Shown piece after piece: positions 24,390 through 34,003 of a stretch of 64,000 nt of DNA (positions within the stretch are counted from its first letter, which is position 1; each line of letters starts with the position of its first letter). Below the pieces are notes generated by a model. The model saw only the letters and a list, made by a program, of their open reading frames with translations, was not told where the DNA came from and searched no databases. The translations under genes and the position numbers were made by a program. The DNA comes from Acidimicrobiales bacterium (GTDB lineage Bacteria; Actinomycetota; Acidimicrobiia; Acidimicrobiales; Poriferisodalaceae), in contig JAWKIQ010000006.1 of the NCBI GenBank assembly GCA_041394185.1, positions 47,548-111,547 of the forward strand, given 5' to 3'.

Positions 24390-25079
24390 ATGGCATCGGT
24401 TTTTGTGGTCGAAGACGACCATCAAATCAGAGGATTGGCAGTGAGGGCGCTGGCTGCGGCTGGTCATGTGGTCAGGGCCGAGTCCTCGGCCATGGCCGCC
24501 CTGCAGGGCATTGTCGACAGCGCCCCAGATGTGGTCGTGCTCGACCTCGGCCTGCCGGACATAGACGGAAGCGACCTGTTGCTGATGCTCAGGGCGGTTT
24601 CTGAGGTGCCGGTCATCATCGCCACCGCCCGCGATGACGAGAACGAGATCGTCCGTCTGCTTGACGCCGGCGCCGACGAGTACGTCGTGAAGCCATACTC
24701 TGGCCCTCAGCTCGAGGCCCGGGTTCGGGCGCTGCTGCGACGAGCGACCATGACAGGCCAGTCGCGCCTCATCGAAGTGGGCGGCATACGTATGGATCTC
24801 AGGGCCAGAACTGCTGAGGTCGACGGTCAGCAGGTGACGTTCAACCGCAAGGAGTTCGACCTGCTGGCGTATCTGGCCGAGAACGCAGGGTCGGTGGTGA
24901 CCCGCGAGGATCTGTATGCCCATGTTTGGCGCGAGCCATATGGCGGCGCCGACAAGACCATCGATGTACACCTCTCGTGGGTGCGTCGGAAGCTGGGCGA
25001 GTCCGCTGCCTCCCCCCGCTACCTCCACACCGTCAGAGGGGTCGGTGTGAAGCTCGTCGACCCGGGCGACCAGACGTGA
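24390..25079 (+). CDS. OmpR/PhoB-family response regulator
   Basis: A 229-aa DNA-binding response regulator. The receiver domain (residues 1-118) has the acidic pair D9/D10, phosphoacceptor D52 (VVVLDLGLPD) and K101 (VVKPY). The winged-helix output domain (about 130-225) ends VHLSWVRRKLGE and TVRGVGVKL, typical of OmpR regulators. It is coupled to the sensor kinase by a GTGA overlap. Direct repeats upstream of its own start suggest autoregulation. Confidence 0.93.
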   Translation: MASVFVVEDDHQIRGLAVRALAAAGHVVRAESSAMAALQGIVDSAPDVVVLDLGLPDIDGSDLLLMLRAVSEVPVIIATARDDENEIVRLLDAGADEYVVKPYSGPQLEARVRALLRRATMTGQSRLIEVGGIRMDLRARTAEVDGQQVTFNRKEFDLLAYLAENAGSVVTREDLYAHVWREPYGGADKTIDVHLSWVRRKLGESAASPRYLHTVRGVGVKLVDPGDQT

Positions 25080-26347
25080 GGCGGCGCCTGATACTGGTTT
25101 TCATGGCGGTGTCGACGATGGTGGTCACCGCCTTCATAGTTCCGCTCGGGTTCCTGGTCAGGCACACGGCCGAAGATCGCGCCATCGACGCGGCCCGCTC
25201 GGAGGTGTCGGCGGTGGTACCCGTGCTGGCCGCTGGCGCCACCCGCGAGCAGGTGCAGTCGGCGGTGGGTGCGACCAGGGCCGGGGCCGAAGGGCGCTTG
25301 GCGGTTCTGACCCCCACCGACTGGTTCATCGGCGAGCCGTTCGCCCTCAGTGCTGCGGTTCAGTCGGCGCGCACCGAAGCGTCGTCATCTCTGGCCGAGA
25401 CCGAAGGCGGCGTCGAGATGGTGGCGGCGGTGATCACCGGTGCCGAGATGGCCGCAGTGGTCAGGGTCTTCGTCCCTGACGAGGAGCTCTACCGAGGCCA
25501 GTGGCGAGCCTGGCTGGCCCTGCTGGGAGTGGGCGTGGCCCTTGTGGCCATCTCCGTTGTAGTCGCCGATCGTTTGGCGGCCTCGGTTGTGCGCCCCACC
25601 CAGGCGCTGGCCGGTGCTGCCCGCCGGCTCGGCGAGGGCGACCTGGGTGCAAGCGTCGAGCCTGAGGGCCCAGACGAGCTGGTCGAGCTGGGCACGGCGT
25701 TCAACGACCTCGGCTACCAGGTGTCGTCGATGTTGGCTCGGGAGCGAGAGTTGGTCGCCGAGTTGTCGCATCGCCTCCGAACGCCGCTGACCAAGCTGAA
25801 GATGCGCGTTGATCAAGTCGGCGACGTGGCCCTGGCCGGGCAGCTTCGCGACGACGTCGATGGGGTCACCCGCGAGGTCAATGCGATCATCTCCGAGGCG
25901 CGTGGCCTGCTCGACCGAGACCGGCGCTGCGATGCCACAGCGGTTGTCCGCGAGCGGGCCCTCTATTGGCAGGTTCTGGCCGAAGACCTCGAGCGACCTT
26001 GGAAACTGGTCGAGCCGGGCTCGTCGGCTTTTGTCGCGCTGACCGAGTCTGAGCTGTCCGCGGCTCTGAACGTGCTGCTCGAGAACGTATTCAGCCACAC
26101 TCCCGACGGCGCAGCGGTCGAGGTGGGGGCCGTGGTCGATGGCGCTCGGGTTCGTATCTACGTCGCCGACGGCGGATCGGGGTTCGACTCCAGCTCGATC
26201 GAGCGCGGCGTATCTGGCGGCGGTTCCACCGGGCTGGGCCTCGACATCGCTCGCAAGCTGGCCGTCGACGCGGGCGGCGATTTCGCTGTGTCTCCCAGCT
26301 CGCTCGGCGGTTCAGAGGTGAGCCTCGACCTGCCCCTCCGGAGCTGA
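25076..26347 (+). CDS. Sensor histidine kinase
   Basis: A 423-aa membrane kinase: TM1 (residues 5-25), an extracytoplasmic sensor region of about 115 residues with no recognised fold, TM2 (about 146-165), HAMP (about 168-220), HisKA with the phosphorylated His in ELSHRLRTPLTKLK (near residue 231), then an HATPase domain with N box (LLENVFSHTP), G1 (VADGGSGFD) and G2 (STGLGLDIA). GTG 25076 overlaps the regulator stop. Its 3' end overlaps the convergent kinase gene of the glycosyltransferase cluster by 36 nt. Confidence 0.92.
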   Translation: MRRRLILVFMAVSTMVVTAFIVPLGFLVRHTAEDRAIDAARSEVSAVVPVLAAGATREQVQSAVGATRAGAEGRLAVLTPTDWFIGEPFALSAAVQSARTEASSSLAETEGGVEMVAAVITGAEMAAVVRVFVPDEELYRGQWRAWLALLGVGVALVAISVVVADRLAASVVRPTQALAGAARRLGEGDLGASVEPEGPDELVELGTAFNDLGYQVSSMLARERELVAELSHRLRTPLTKLKMRVDQVGDVALAGQLRDDVDGVTREVNAIISEARGLLDRDRRCDATAVVRERALYWQVLAEDLERPWKLVEPGSSAFVALTESELSAALNVLLENVFSHTPDGAAVEVGAVVDGARVRIYVADGGSGFDSSSIERGVSGGGSTGLGLDIARKLAVDAGGDFAVSPSSLGGSEVSLDLPLRS

Positions 26348-27304
26348 CGCTCTGACGAGCATCTCATTCACCAGGGGGCGGCTGCTGGAGCGCAGTCGAT
26401 ACACCCCGGCCAACCGCAGCCAAACGTGCCGCTCACATGCCGCGACCAGCTGGGAATCCAGCTCGGTCCCAACCCCGCTGGCTGCGTACAACCGAAGTCG
26501 ACGCTTGTCCCCGGCCCCGGCAGCCAGTCCGGCCTGCAGGGCTCTCAAGTGCAGGTGCACGCCCAGGTTGGCGACGTCGTGTTCGCCCAGCCCGGCGCCG
26601 GCACCGTCCAGGTCGATCAGGCCCACCCTGCCCTGGCCGGCTAGCAGGATGTTCTTGTCGTGCAGGTCGTTGTGAACGAGGTCGAATCCACCGTCGGGAA
26701 GTGTGGGTAACGACTCTGCCACGCTGGCCATTCGGGTGGCCAGCTCGGGGTCGATCCACCCGACGATGGCAACGGCCTCCGACACGTCGGGTCTGGCCGC
26801 CGCCGCCAGGCCGACCGCCGTCGCGGTTCGGAGCCGGGCCAGTGCCGAACCGACCTCGTCTATCGCGGCCAGCACCGCCGTTTCGTCCGAACCGCGCATC
26901 AAGGCGTGCAGTGACACTCCGGGCACCGCTGCCATCGATACGGCCCCATCCTGGGTTGCCCCTTCGATTCGTGCCACCTGAACCCCGACGGTCTCGAGCA
27001 GCTCGGCCGCGCGCTGGTGCCTCAGCACCAGCCGGTTGGCCTTCGAAGGCTTCAGAACTTTGACGAACGAGCCGTTGTGGGTCACCACGGCCCGTCTGGC
27101 CACCCGGTAACCGAGCAACCGGGCGCCGCTCTCGAGCAGGGGCGCCAACGCCGGCAGAGTCGGGTCTTGCGTGGGGTCGACCGCGTCGATCTGTGAAGTC
27201 TCGGGGTCGAAGCGGCCCCAACGGCCACGCCGGTCGGTCAGCGTCCAGGGTCCGGTGGCGCGGCCCAGGGCGACAGGCCAGCGAATGGTGGGGTCGGTGT
27301 TCAT
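26312..27304 (-). CDS. APH/fructosamine-kinase-like phosphotransferase
   Basis: A 330-aa kinase-fold protein. The catalytic loop is VHNDLHDKNILL (near residue 216) and the metal-binding motif is GLIDLDGAG. The N-lobe carries the ATP lysine candidate in GSFVKVLKPSK. It is the last gene of a six-gene minus-strand unit, joined by an ATGA overlap to a second, larger kinase. The substrate is probably a sugar or glycoconjugate handled by the neighbouring glycosyltransferases; that is inference from context. Confidence 0.75.
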   Translation of the reverse strand: MNTDPTIRWPVALGRATGPWTLTDRRGRWGRFDPETSQIDAVDPTQDPTLPALAPLLESGARLLGYRVARRAVVTHNGSFVKVLKPSKANRLVLRHQRAAELLETVGVQVARIEGATQDGAVSMAAVPGVSLHALMRGSDETAVLAAIDEVGSALARLRTATAVGLAAAARPDVSEAVAIVGWIDPELATRMASVAESLPTLPDGGFDLVHNDLHDKNILLAGQGRVGLIDLDGAGAGLGEHDVANLGVHLHLRALQAGLAAGAGDKRRLRLYAASGVGTELDSQLVAACERHVWLRLAGVYRLRSSSRPLVNEMLVRASAPEGQVEAHL

Positions 27305-28572
27305 CGGCCGACCCTGGCGGCCGGAGCGTCAGCGTGATCGATCGCAAGTTCGAGCAGCTGGGCAACCGTCTGCTCCCATTCGGGTTCTAGGTGGCGCGCC
27401 GTCAGCAGCGCCTGCTCGGCCAGCGCCACCGACGTCCACCATCGCAGGGATTGTTGGTCCAGGGCATGGCGGCCGGAGTACGCATCGACGGTTGCAGCGC
27501 AGAAGTCGGCCAGTGCCGAGCTGCGACCTGGGCGCACAGCGGCCGAGATGCTCTGGGCCACCAGTGTGCCGAGGTCGGTCTCGGGTCTACCGGGCTGGGC
27601 CCTCTCGAGATCGACGAAGGCGTAACCGTCGGCGGTTGCCATGACGTTTTTCAGGTGTAGGTCGCCGTGGATGAGTGTCGGGCAGTACACGTCGTCGGGG
27701 ACTCTACGACCGAGAGCCCGAGCGAGGCGCAGACCGGGTTCAGCAAAGCTGTGCGACCAGTTCGACAGCACTTGCAGGCCCCCGCAGGTCTTGTTCAGGT
27801 CGGCGTGGGCGTGTCTCGCCGTTGGCGTGGTCGGCGATTGGATCGAGTGCAGGTGGGCCAACCTCTCAGCCAGGTCGACCGGTGGCGACAATGGGGTCTG
27901 TTCTGCGCCTACCAGCAGGTCGAACAGTTGAACACCGGCCAAGAACTGGTCGATCGACACCCTGTCGTCTTCCAGGGTGGCGACCGTCGATGGGGTGGTC
28001 ACACCCGCGTCAGCGATCCGTTTCGCGATGTTGGCCAGCTGCTGTGCGCCGGGGCGGGCCGTGTAGCGCAACAGCCAGTCGTGTCGGGCGCCTGAAACGG
28101 TTGTGGCCGCGACATGGGCCACCAGCCTCCGCTCGGGCTTGTACCTCAGCACGGTCACGTTGCTCGCCTTGCCCGAGATCAGATCGCCCGCGTCGGTCAA
28201 CGAAGCGAGCGAGCGCTTGATCTTGCGTGTATCGGTGTACCAGCGCAGCCGGCCCAAGCGCGCGTCGTTGGGCATCAGCCGCAGCACCGCCGAGCCGCCC
28301 AGCATGCGCACTCCAGCACCCAATGGTGTGTCTTGCATCCGCCGCGTGCCGGCCTTGGCGAATGCGACCCGTGCTCTGGCCGGGTCTTCGTAGCGCATCA
28401 CATAGCCATGAGCGACCGAGGGGCCCGAGGTCACCTCGACCGCGATCACGGTGCTTTGTCCCGGCTTGTGGCGGATGTAGGTGGGGCGCACGGCCGTGCC
28501 GCCGTGCTGATCGTCTGTGCTCAGTGCGGTCACAGCCAGTTCGAGAGCCTCGTCCACCAGCGGATGGTTCAC
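27301..28572 (-). CDS. APH-like phosphotransferase
   Basis: A 423-aa kinase-fold protein with catalytic loop LIHGDLHLKNVMA (near residue 315) and metal motif FVDLERAQPG. The N-terminal 200 residues form a lobe with its own basic patches (RYKPERRLVAHV). Start GTG 28572 overlaps the ABC-exporter stop as GTGA; the longer open frame is a shadow of the ABC gene. Two different APH-like kinases in tandem behind an exporter is unusual. Antibiotic resistance is possible, but phosphorylation of a glycan intermediate fits the operon better. Confidence 0.75.
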   Translation of the reverse strand: MNHPLVDEALELAVTALSTDDQHGGTAVRPTYIRHKPGQSTVIAVEVTSGPSVAHGYVMRYEDPARARVAFAKAGTRRMQDTPLGAGVRMLGGSAVLRLMPNDARLGRLRWYTDTRKIKRSLASLTDAGDLISGKASNVTVLRYKPERRLVAHVAATTVSGARHDWLLRYTARPGAQQLANIAKRIADAGVTTPSTVATLEDDRVSIDQFLAGVQLFDLLVGAEQTPLSPPVDLAERLAHLHSIQSPTTPTARHAHADLNKTCGGLQVLSNWSHSFAEPGLRLARALGRRVPDDVYCPTLIHGDLHLKNVMATADGYAFVDLERAQPGRPETDLGTLVAQSISAAVRPGRSSALADFCAATVDAYSGRHALDQQSLRWWTSVALAEQALLTARHLEPEWEQTVAQLLELAIDHADAPAARVGR

Positions 28573-30304
28573 GACGCTGCCACCGCCAGCACGTTCGGCC
28601 CGTGCGTCAGGTGTACGTGATGGGTTGGTCGGAGCTCGGCCAGATCGCCATGGTGCACCACCAGGGTGGTGCGCCCGCTCGAGATGTTGCGAATCGCCTC
28701 GCAAACGAGCTGCCTGGCCTCGGGGTCGAGGCCGCTGAGCGGTTCGTCCAGCAGCAGTACCGAAGCATCGCGCACCGCCGCTCTGGCCAACATCAAACGC
28801 CGGGCCTGACCGCCAGACAGTGACGTGCCGCTCTCGTCCAGCACGGTGTCGAGACCCTCGGGCATTCTCGCCAAGACGGGTTCGAACAGTGCGGTCTTGG
28901 CGGCCTGCATGATCTGCTCGTCGGTCGCGCCGGGGTTCCCGAAGGCGATGTTCTCGCGCACCGTTCCGCCGAACAGTGCCAACTCTTGAGGCACGAAGGC
29001 GATTTGGCGCCGATAGTCCTCCAACCTGAGGTCGTCGATGCTGATGCCACCGATCCTGATCTCGCCCTTGGTGGGCCTGTGCAGGCGCAACAGCAGCGAC
29101 AACAGCGTCGACTTGCCTGTTCCGTTCTCGCCCGTCACTGCGGTGAACGAGCCGTGCGGTATTCGCACCGACAGACCGTCGAGCGATCCCCTGCCGTCTG
29201 GATAGCGGTGGTGGAGATCGATCAGGTCGATATGTCCGGCCAGCGACGACACTTCGTGTCCCCGGTGGGGGTCTTCAGCAGGGCGGTCCAGCAGGTCGAT
29301 TACGCGCAGCGCACAGGCGGTTGCCTTGGCCACCCTTGCGCCCTCTCCGGTGAGCTTGCGAAGGGGCTTGTACATCATCCGGGTATAGGAGATCGCGACG
29401 AGCAGCTCGCCCGGCGAGATCAGCCCGGCCCGCACCCGTGAGGCGCCCAGCATCAAGACCAGCGCCACCCCGCCACCGGTGAGGATCTCGGTCAGCCTCG
29501 ACATCCTGGCCGACTGTTTGGTCGCCGCCATCGTCGATCGTTCAGCGCTGCGGGCGTTGTCGCGGAACGTCTTGGCGGTCAGTTCCTCGGCAGCGAAGGC
29601 CTTGATGATGCCGACCTGGCGCAGCGACTCGGCAGCCGACGATGCGATGGCCCCCTCCTTCTTGCGCTGCTTGCCGGCTGCGGCCTTGATCGCCGACGAG
29701 CCCTGCTCGACGGTCACCCAAAGCAGAGGCAGCGGCACCAGGGCTGCCAGGAAGAGGCGCCAGTCGACGAGGGCGAACACTACGCCCCTCCGATCAGGGT
29801 CGATCCCCTCGACAGCAGGCCGAGCCAGCTGGGAAACAACAGGTCGCGGATCATGTTGACGTCACCCATCACGCGAACCAGCAGGTCGCCAGAGTAGTGA
29901 CGGTGGTGTTCGTCCAGCTCCATCCGCTGCACGTGTTCGAACACGTCGCTTCTGATTCGCACCGTCGCCTTGCGGCTCACCTTGGCCACGACGAGTTCGA
30001 GGCGTTCGTTGGCCAGGCCCATGAGTGTGGGCACAAGCATGGCGAGCGCCGCGAACACGGCTATGGGAGCCAGGGCCACAGAGCTTGCGTCACCGGCGCC
30101 GACATCGGCTGCTACCAGCCGATCGATGACCCACGTAACCGGCCATGGGCGCAACAGTTCCAGCCCGGTGACGGCCAGCGACAGCACGATCGCCAGTCCC
30201 ATCCGCCCAGACTGGCCGGCAAGCGCCGGCTTGAAGGTCTTGAACGCAGTCCTGATGTCTGATGTGGCCGCGGGTCCAAGTGGGCGTCGGCTGGCGACTC
30301 TCAT
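28569..30304 (-). CDS. ABC exporter (fused TMD-NBD), apparent frameshift
   Basis: MsbA-type half-transporter, about 578 aa when joined. The ATPase domain has Walker A TGENGTGKST, signature LSGGQ, Walker B ASVLLLDEPLSGLD and a downstream His. The first part (30304 to about 29785) reads through two transmembrane segments to STLIGG and then hits a stop; the rest continues in another frame from FALVDWRLFLAAL, in the middle of TM3. One missing base in the CCCC run at 29785-29788 (GGGG on the coding strand) would give STLIGGGVVFALVDW. Start ATG 30304 overlaps the glycosyltransferase stop. A split inside a helix is not a natural domain boundary. Confidence 0.78.
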
Positions 30305-31395
30305 CGATTTGCTCCACAGCTCGTCATCGAGTGCTTGTGAACGACGTTGTCGATGGCCTCCAAGGTTCGACGCGCCACCTGGTTCCACGTCATGTCCCGA
30401 TGGGCCCGAGCCCATCCTCTGGCTCCCAACTCGACGGCCAGACGACGGTCTTCCAGCAACGTCGCGATGGCGGCGACCATCGCATCGTCGTCGGCCGGGT
30501 CGCTCAGTAGCCCGCCCGAACCGACGATCTCGGGAATGTCGCCCTGGGCCGTCGCGACGACGGGCAGACCCGCCGCCATGTAGTCGACGACCTTCAGTGG
30601 ACAGAAATAGAACGGCGTTATCGGCGGGTACGGCGCCAGACCGATTCGGCCTCGTCGCACCATCGCTGACGCATTCTGTGGAGACATGGCTCCGGTGATG
30701 GTGACTCGCTCGGCCAGACCGGCCGCCTTGGCCGCTCGCTCGAGATCATCGGCGCCGGGCCCGCCTCCCACGACCAGCAGTGATGCGTGATGGCCGAACG
30801 ACTCGAGTCCCTTGAGCAGGCCCGGCAGGCGGTCGGCCCCGTGCCACGGCTTGGGGTGGCCCAGGAAGACCAGGTCGTGTGTCTTTGCGGTGATGTCGCC
30901 CGAGAACCAGGTTGGCTCGAATCCATTGGAGACGACCTCGGTGGGCCCGTCGCGGTGGAGCGACACCCACCGCGCCAGGTCGCTCGAAACAGCGACTACC
31001 AGGTCGGCTTCGGCCAGCAGTTCGCGTTCGGCAACAGCGTGGTGATCTTGCACAGTGTCGGGGCGATGAGCGGAAGCCTCGTCGACCAGCGGGGAGTTGA
31101 CCTCCAACACGAACATCACGCCGGCGCGGCGTGCAAGCTCGAGGCCGCGGGTGTGCCCCAGCGAGTAACGCTCGTACACGACGTCGGCGCCTGCGACCTC
31201 GATGTCGGTCAGGGTTGCGATGTCGCGCACCTCGACCGGGAAAGGCCCGTCGGGGCGTCGGGCGGTGTAGGTGACCACGTGGTGACCCTGGGCTGTCAGA
31301 CCATCGGCGATTCCTCGCAGGTGCTGGGCCGCGCCCTTGGTGGCTCCGGGGGCGATGCCCTTGTCGGCGCAGAGCTGAAGGACCGTGAGGCTCAC
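30301..31395 (-). CDS. GT4-like glycosyltransferase
   Basis: A 364-aa GT-B enzyme. The N-terminal domain contains GIAPGATKGAAQHLRGIADGL and the C-terminal nucleotide-sugar domain contains VFLGHPKPWHG, VVGGGPG and PLKVVDYMAAGLPVVAT. The canonical E-x7-E is replaced by a K-x-x-D/Y version, as in several actinobacterial GT4 enzymes. GTG 31395 overlaps the previous glycosyltransferase stop (GTGA). Donor and acceptor are unknown. Confidence 0.78.
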   Translation of the reverse strand: MSLTVLQLCADKGIAPGATKGAAQHLRGIADGLTAQGHHVVTYTARRPDGPFPVEVRDIATLTDIEVAGADVVYERYSLGHTRGLELARRAGVMFVLEVNSPLVDEASAHRPDTVQDHHAVAERELLAEADLVVAVSSDLARWVSLHRDGPTEVVSNGFEPTWFSGDITAKTHDLVFLGHPKPWHGADRLPGLLKGLESFGHHASLLVVGGGPGADDLERAAKAAGLAERVTITGAMSPQNASAMVRRGRIGLAPYPPITPFYFCPLKVVDYMAAGLPVVATAQGDIPEIVGSGGLLSDPADDDAMVAAIATLLEDRRLAVELGARGWARAHRDMTWNQVARRTLEAIDNVVHKHSMTSCGANR

Positions 31396-32627
31396 GACGC
31401 AACCCCCAGCGCTGGACGAGAAGTGGCGACGGCCATCTCGAAGGTCGACACCAGTTGGCCGATCGTCGACGCCCTGTCGAATCGTCGGGTGACCTTGTCT
31501 GGGCCCGCGAGCGACATCGACCCCAGAAGGTCGGGATCGTCCAGCAGCCCGTCGATGGCCTCGACGATGGCCGTCAGTTCGGCTTCTACAACCCGACCCT
31601 CGACGCCGTCGTCGATGATCTCTGGAATCCCTGCGACCGGTGTGCTCACCGAGGGCAGCCCGGCGGCCAGCGCTTCTATCAGCACGGTCGGCAGGGCGTC
31701 TTGGTTGCCGTCGCCGCCGATGCGGCAGGGGGCCACCAGCATGGCGGCGTCGCGCATCAACTCGGCAACCCGCGACTGGTTCACCGACCCCAGGAAGTGC
31801 ACCCGTCCTGCGACACCAAGGCGTTGGGCCAGAGCCTCCAGCGAAGAACGCTGATCGCCGTCACCTGCGATGACGCACTCGACTTCGGGTCGGCGCTCGG
31901 CCAGCAGGGCCACTGCTTCGATCAAGAGGTCGAAGCCCTTCTTCTCGACCAGTCGGCCTACGCCCAGCAGCCGTCCTGTGGTGCGGGCCTCTGGTGCCGA
32001 GGGCGGAAGCTGAGGCCCCAGCCCGTTGTATATGCGCACGACGTTGGCGCCCGACCCGTCCAGCCGATGGCTGAGGTACTCGAGGTTGGCATCGCACACC
32101 GTGACTACCGCGGCGGCGTCGCCGGCGACGCGTGCGGCCAACTCCCAGTCGACCGTGTGACGGTAGATGTCCTTGGCGTGGGCGGTCACCGAGTAGCTGA
32201 TGCCGGTCAGCAGGTGCACGATGTGAGCCGTGTGAGCGGCAACTGTGAGGAAGTGGGCGTGGATGTGGTCGACGCCGGTTGCGATTGCCCTGGCCGCCAC
32301 CTCGATGGCCCCGGTAACGGTCTTGGCCCGCCGTTCCGCGGGAAGCAGTTCAGCGAACGCCAGGGCGTCGTCGAGGCGGTCGAGTCTGAGCCCTGGCAGC
32401 CAACGCAGGGTTTCCCACACGGCCGACCTGTCACTGTTCGATGGGTAGCTGACATGGGCTTGCACGTCGGCTACGGCGGGGTGAAACCGGCCTTCTGTGG
32501 CATGGCGCAGCGAGTGCACCGACACCTTCACTCCGGCGTTCTCGAGTCCGAGGATCTCGTTCAGGATGAAGGTCTCGGACAACCGCGGGTATTGCTTCGA
32601 TATGTAGGCGACGTGGATGTCAGACAT
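31392..32627 (-). CDS. GT4 glycosyltransferase
   Basis: A 411-aa GT4 enzyme of the exopolysaccharide/colanic type. Visible are YISKQYPRLSETFILNEI at the start (the WcaL/ExoL-like opening), HIHAHFLTVAAH, VTAHAKDIY in the acceptor domain, and GRLVEKKGFDLLIEA and NQDALPTVLIEALAAGLP in the donor domain. This subfamily usually builds extracellular polysaccharide or glycolipid. It overlaps the preceding gene by 8 nt. Confidence 0.83.
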   Translation of the reverse strand: MSDIHVAYISKQYPRLSETFILNEILGLENAGVKVSVHSLRHATEGRFHPAVADVQAHVSYPSNSDRSAVWETLRWLPGLRLDRLDDALAFAELLPAERRAKTVTGAIEVAARAIATGVDHIHAHFLTVAAHTAHIVHLLTGISYSVTAHAKDIYRHTVDWELAARVAGDAAAVVTVCDANLEYLSHRLDGSGANVVRIYNGLGPQLPPSAPEARTTGRLLGVGRLVEKKGFDLLIEAVALLAERRPEVECVIAGDGDQRSSLEALAQRLGVAGRVHFLGSVNQSRVAELMRDAAMLVAPCRIGGDGNQDALPTVLIEALAAGLPSVSTPVAGIPEIIDDGVEGRVVEAELTAIVEAIDGLLDDPDLLGSMSLAGPDKVTRRFDRASTIGQLVSTFEMAVATSRPALGVAS

Positions 32628-33843
32628 TGCTTGGAATCCTTCGGTTGGTCGGATGATCGGTGCCCGCAGGGCGGGTGATTTCGCAGCGAGCCGAATCGGC
32701 GTGAGCCAGTCCGGTTCGTGCCAGGGCAGTCAGGGCCCCGGCGGCGGTCGCTACCCCGCCTAGATCGATCGAGTGCCGGACGACGGACTCGGTGGCGCAG
32801 CTGTCCACGAATCGGGCGATCGTTGCGCTGTCGAGCTGGTCGAGCGGGGTGTGCTGAAGGTCTGATGCGGGGTCGAGCCGCTGGGCTCTGATGGTCTGTT
32901 CGAGCCTGGGGAACGAGCGGGGCACCAGCAGCGCTGGCACTCTGGCCGCCAGTTCTTCGGTGACGGTGTTGTAGCCCGCCATCGAGATCACCCCTGCAGC
33001 CGAAGCGATCAGCGACCTCATCGAGTCGGTGAACTCGATCAGCTCCACCGACGGCAGGCGATCGGCCTTGGCCATCAGTTCGGCCCGGCGCCTCGACGAC
33101 AGGAGCGGACCGGTTACCACGACGGTTCGCAGTCCCCGGGTCGCTCCGTCGCCGATCGCTTCGAGGACCGACCGCAGCAGTCCCTGACCGTCACCACCGC
33201 CCCCTGGTGTCACCAGGATGAACGGCTCGTCGGTGTGGGCCTCGGGCATGGTCGGCGCGACATACCCGGTGTGGATCACCGGGGTCGACAGCCGCCGCTC
33301 GAGTCCCAACTCGCATGCCGTTGTGGTGATGTTCCGATCGCCGTAGACGAGGACCTGGTCGAAGGCCTCCAACCGTTCCCATACGCCGTCGCGATGCCAG
33401 TCGGCCGAGACCTTGGCAGCTTCGTCGACTATGTCGCGAAGCCCCAGCACTAGCCTCGGCCGGCCGTGAGCTTCAGCCATCCCGTCGATCAGATCTGTGA
33501 GCTCGCCACCCATTCCCAGTGGGGAGTGGTCCACCAGGATCACGTCTGGGCCGAAGCCCTCCACAGCGGCGGCGACGAGGCCGGCTCGCAGCGACACCAG
33601 CAGCGAGGTGGGTCCCGACAGCTTGCGGGGGTGGTACGAGCCGGCCTCGTCTTTGGTGACCGAGGGGAGGGTCACCGTGTCGATCCGGTCGCCGAGCCGA
33701 AACGACTGGGCTCGGGGCGAACCGGTCACGATCAGCACCTCGTTGTCGTCATCGGCCGCGGTGAGTCCATTGGCGATGAGGGCGCAACGGCGGAAGTGGC
33801 CGAGGCCGTAGGTGTCGTGGCTGTGGATCAGGTATCGGGGCAC
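32620..33843 (-). CDS. Predicted glycosyltransferase of the COG4671/MurG-like type
   Basis: A 407-aa GT-B protein beginning MPRYLIHSHDTYGLGHFRRC, the hallmark of COG4671 predicted glycosyltransferases. The C-terminal donor half shows VTPGGGGDGQGLL and ISMAGYNTVTEELAARVPALLVPR, as in MurG/UDP-sugar enzymes. It is the first gene of the minus-strand cluster. The start is GTG 33843. On its strand CAATGT lies 6 nt upstream, a one-mismatch TANNNT. A motif pair at 33886-33905 lies about 45-60 bp upstream. Confidence 0.8.
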   Translation of the reverse strand: MPRYLIHSHDTYGLGHFRRCALIANGLTAADDDNEVLIVTGSPRAQSFRLGDRIDTVTLPSVTKDEAGSYHPRKLSGPTSLLVSLRAGLVAAAVEGFGPDVILVDHSPLGMGGELTDLIDGMAEAHGRPRLVLGLRDIVDEAAKVSADWHRDGVWERLEAFDQVLVYGDRNITTTACELGLERRLSTPVIHTGYVAPTMPEAHTDEPFILVTPGGGGDGQGLLRSVLEAIGDGATRGLRTVVVTGPLLSSRRRAELMAKADRLPSVELIEFTDSMRSLIASAAGVISMAGYNTVTEELAARVPALLVPRSFPRLEQTIRAQRLDPASDLQHTPLDQLDSATIARFVDSCATESVVRHSIDLGGVATAAGALTALARTGLAHADSARCEITRPAGTDHPTNRRIPSNV

Positions 33844-33885
33844 GCACCCACATTGACGATGGCTGTCTTTGAGGGACGGTAGGTG

Positions 33886-33905
33886 AACCTCAAGCGAAAC
33901 CTAAA
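33886..33905. promoter_or_regulatory. AACCTMAA direct repeats upstream of the glycosyltransferase cluster
   Basis: AACCTCAA (33886-33893) and AACCTAAA (33898-33905) are spaced 12 bp. AGCGAAACCTAAA (33893-33905) matches 12 of 13 bases of the site in front of the response regulator. The position, 43-62 bp above the first cluster gene, fits an activator site. Confidence 0.45.
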
Positions 33906-34003
33906 CGTTGAAGGAAAGCTCTGGCAGGCTTGCGAGGCGGGTGGTTGGGTGGGGTAGCGACGAGCCGTCGGCGAGGAGCGGCGCAGATAAGTCTGCGAGG
34001 TGA

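Noticed and set aside
26312..28572. Aminoglycoside resistance genes
   Set aside because: The kinase fold and HGDLH/HNDLH loops fit, but sequence and operon context do not point to drug resistance; the family is broad.
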